This document shows, one piece after another, positions 5,397 to 5,942 of a stretch of DNA of 5,942 bases. Positions within the stretch are counted from its first letter, which is position 1. Each line of letters starts with the position of its first letter. The position numbers and the translations under genes were made by a program. The stretch is taken from contig JAAZUX010000053.1 of the NCBI GenBank assembly GCA_018623955.1, positions 1 through 5,942 of the forward strand, read 5' to 3'. This DNA comes from Flavobacteriaceae bacterium (lineage in GTDB: Bacteria > Bacteroidota > Bacteroidia > Flavobacteriales > Flavobacteriaceae). Under the pieces are notes generated by a model. The model ran no database searches. It was not told where the DNA came from and saw only the letters and a list, made by a program, of their open reading frames with translations.

Positions 5397-5942
5397 ATGG
5401 TCATGAAAGCGCATCACATTCCCTTCATCGATACCGGATATTTTTCCGAATTGATGTGCGATTATCTAAACGATAATAAGGAATTACAGTCATTTCACAG
5501 TGGTGTCCCCAGCTTTGAAAACCTTTACCAACAAGCTTTAAAAAAAAAGAAAGATTTTTCTCCAAAGATCAGAAAAACACTTTGTGAGACGCTGAACCAA
5601 CAGTACCGTATTATAGAGATGTCCTCCTCGGTAGCTGAGAACCTCCAACTGCTCGAAAATGAGAATACTCTAACGGTTACCACCGGACATCAGTTGTGTT
5701 TGATGACCGGACCGCTCTATTTTATCTACAAAATTGTGAGTACCATTAAACTATGCCGGCAGCTCAAAGACAAATATCCCGATTTGGATTTTGTCCCCAT
5801 TTATTGGATGGCGACCGAAGACCATGACTTTGAGGAAATCAGCGCCTTTATTTTCCGGGGTACAAAATTCCAATGGAATACCGAGTCGGGTGGCGCTGTG
5901 GGAAAAATAAAAACCCGGAGTTTAAAGCCGCTTTTGGATTTA
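5397..5942 (+). CDS. bshC: Bacillithiol biosynthesis cysteine-adding enzyme BshC, N-terminal part
   Basis: The gene is open at the right edge: 182 codons are present, about a third of a usual BshC of some 530 residues. BshC is the putative last enzyme of bacillithiol synthesis, adding cysteine to glucosaminyl-malate in the cytosol. Recognisable motifs are TVTTGHQLCLMTGPLYFIYK at residues 93-112 and PIYWMATEDHDFEEI at 134-148; both are hallmarks of the family's Rossmann-like core, including the TGHQ and EDHDFEE signatures. Two ATG codons compete, at 5397 and 5403 (MVMKAHHIPF or MKAHHIPF). I list the first, but the second fits the usual family start equally well. The gap after rimO is 26 or 32 bases. 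Presence of bshC implies the host makes bacillithiol; bshA and bshB are not in view. Confidence 0.93.
   Translation, partial: MVMKAHHIPFIDTGYFSELMCDYLNDNKELQSFHSGVPSFENLYQQALKKKKDFSPKIRKTLCETLNQQYRIIEMSSSVAENLQLLENENTLTVTTGHQLCLMTGPLYFIYKIVSTIKLCRQLKDKYPDLDFVPIYWMATEDHDFEEISAFIFRGTKFQWNTESGGAVGKIKTRSLKPLLDL

Noticed and set aside
5540..5549. A9G run in bshC forming an A-AAA-AAG slippery heptamer in the reading frame
   Set aside because: The -1 frame stops after 12 codons and no conserved stimulatory structure is apparent. The run simply encodes lysines in an AT-rich genome, and the main frame continues into clear BshC motifs.
1..5942. Defence island, mobile element, toxin-antitoxin or other novel system
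   Set aside because: Every gene except the alpha/beta hydrolase and the DUF4295 protein belongs to a well-known housekeeping family. There are no direct repeats, integrase or transposase genes, and no obvious shift in base composition.

Overview
The window is an ordinary stretch of a Bacteroidota chromosome, most likely from a marine member of the Flavobacteriaceae. The evidence is the gene order (fumarylacetoacetase-family gene, cinA, rpmB, rpmG, a DUF4295 gene, ftsY, rimO, bshC), protein sequences of flavobacterial type, the absence of Shine-Dalgarno sequences before any start codon, and a promoter of Bacteroidota form (TTTG, then TAnnTTTG). Base composition looks moderate, roughly low-to-mid 40s percent GC by eye. 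All genes lie on the + strand and are tightly packed. No gap exceeds about 80 bases, and I see no tRNA, rRNA, mobile element, CRISPR array or long repeat.

Layout: 1-115 is the 3' end of a fumarylacetoacetate-hydrolase-family gene, followed after one base by cinA (117-1361). A 79-base gap carries a good flavobacterial promoter. It drives three small genes: rpmB (ribosomal protein bL28), rpmG (bL33) and a 50-residue DUF4295 protein (1868-2020). A hairpin with a T-run then lies just before ftsY (2082-3035). After ftsY come a membrane-anchored alpha/beta hydrolase (3045-4037) and rimO (4048-5370, TTG start), with gaps of 9 and 10 bases that suggest cotranscription. The window ends inside bshC (from about 5397), which may have its own weak promoter.

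How the genes fit together: five of the nine concern the ribosome or its products. bL28 and bL33 are large-subunit proteins. The DUF4295 protein is probably ribosome-associated too. FtsY docks translating ribosomes at the membrane. RimO modifies ribosomal protein uS12. CinA (NAD by-product recycling and repair), BshC (bacillithiol synthesis) and the FAH-family enzyme are metabolic. The alpha/beta hydrolase is the least understood gene here.

I see no clear sign of a new defence or mobile system. The items most worth a second look are the DUF4295 protein as a lineage-specific ribosomal protein, the unusual nucleophile elbow of the hydrolase, and the terminator placed 12 bases before the ftsY start.
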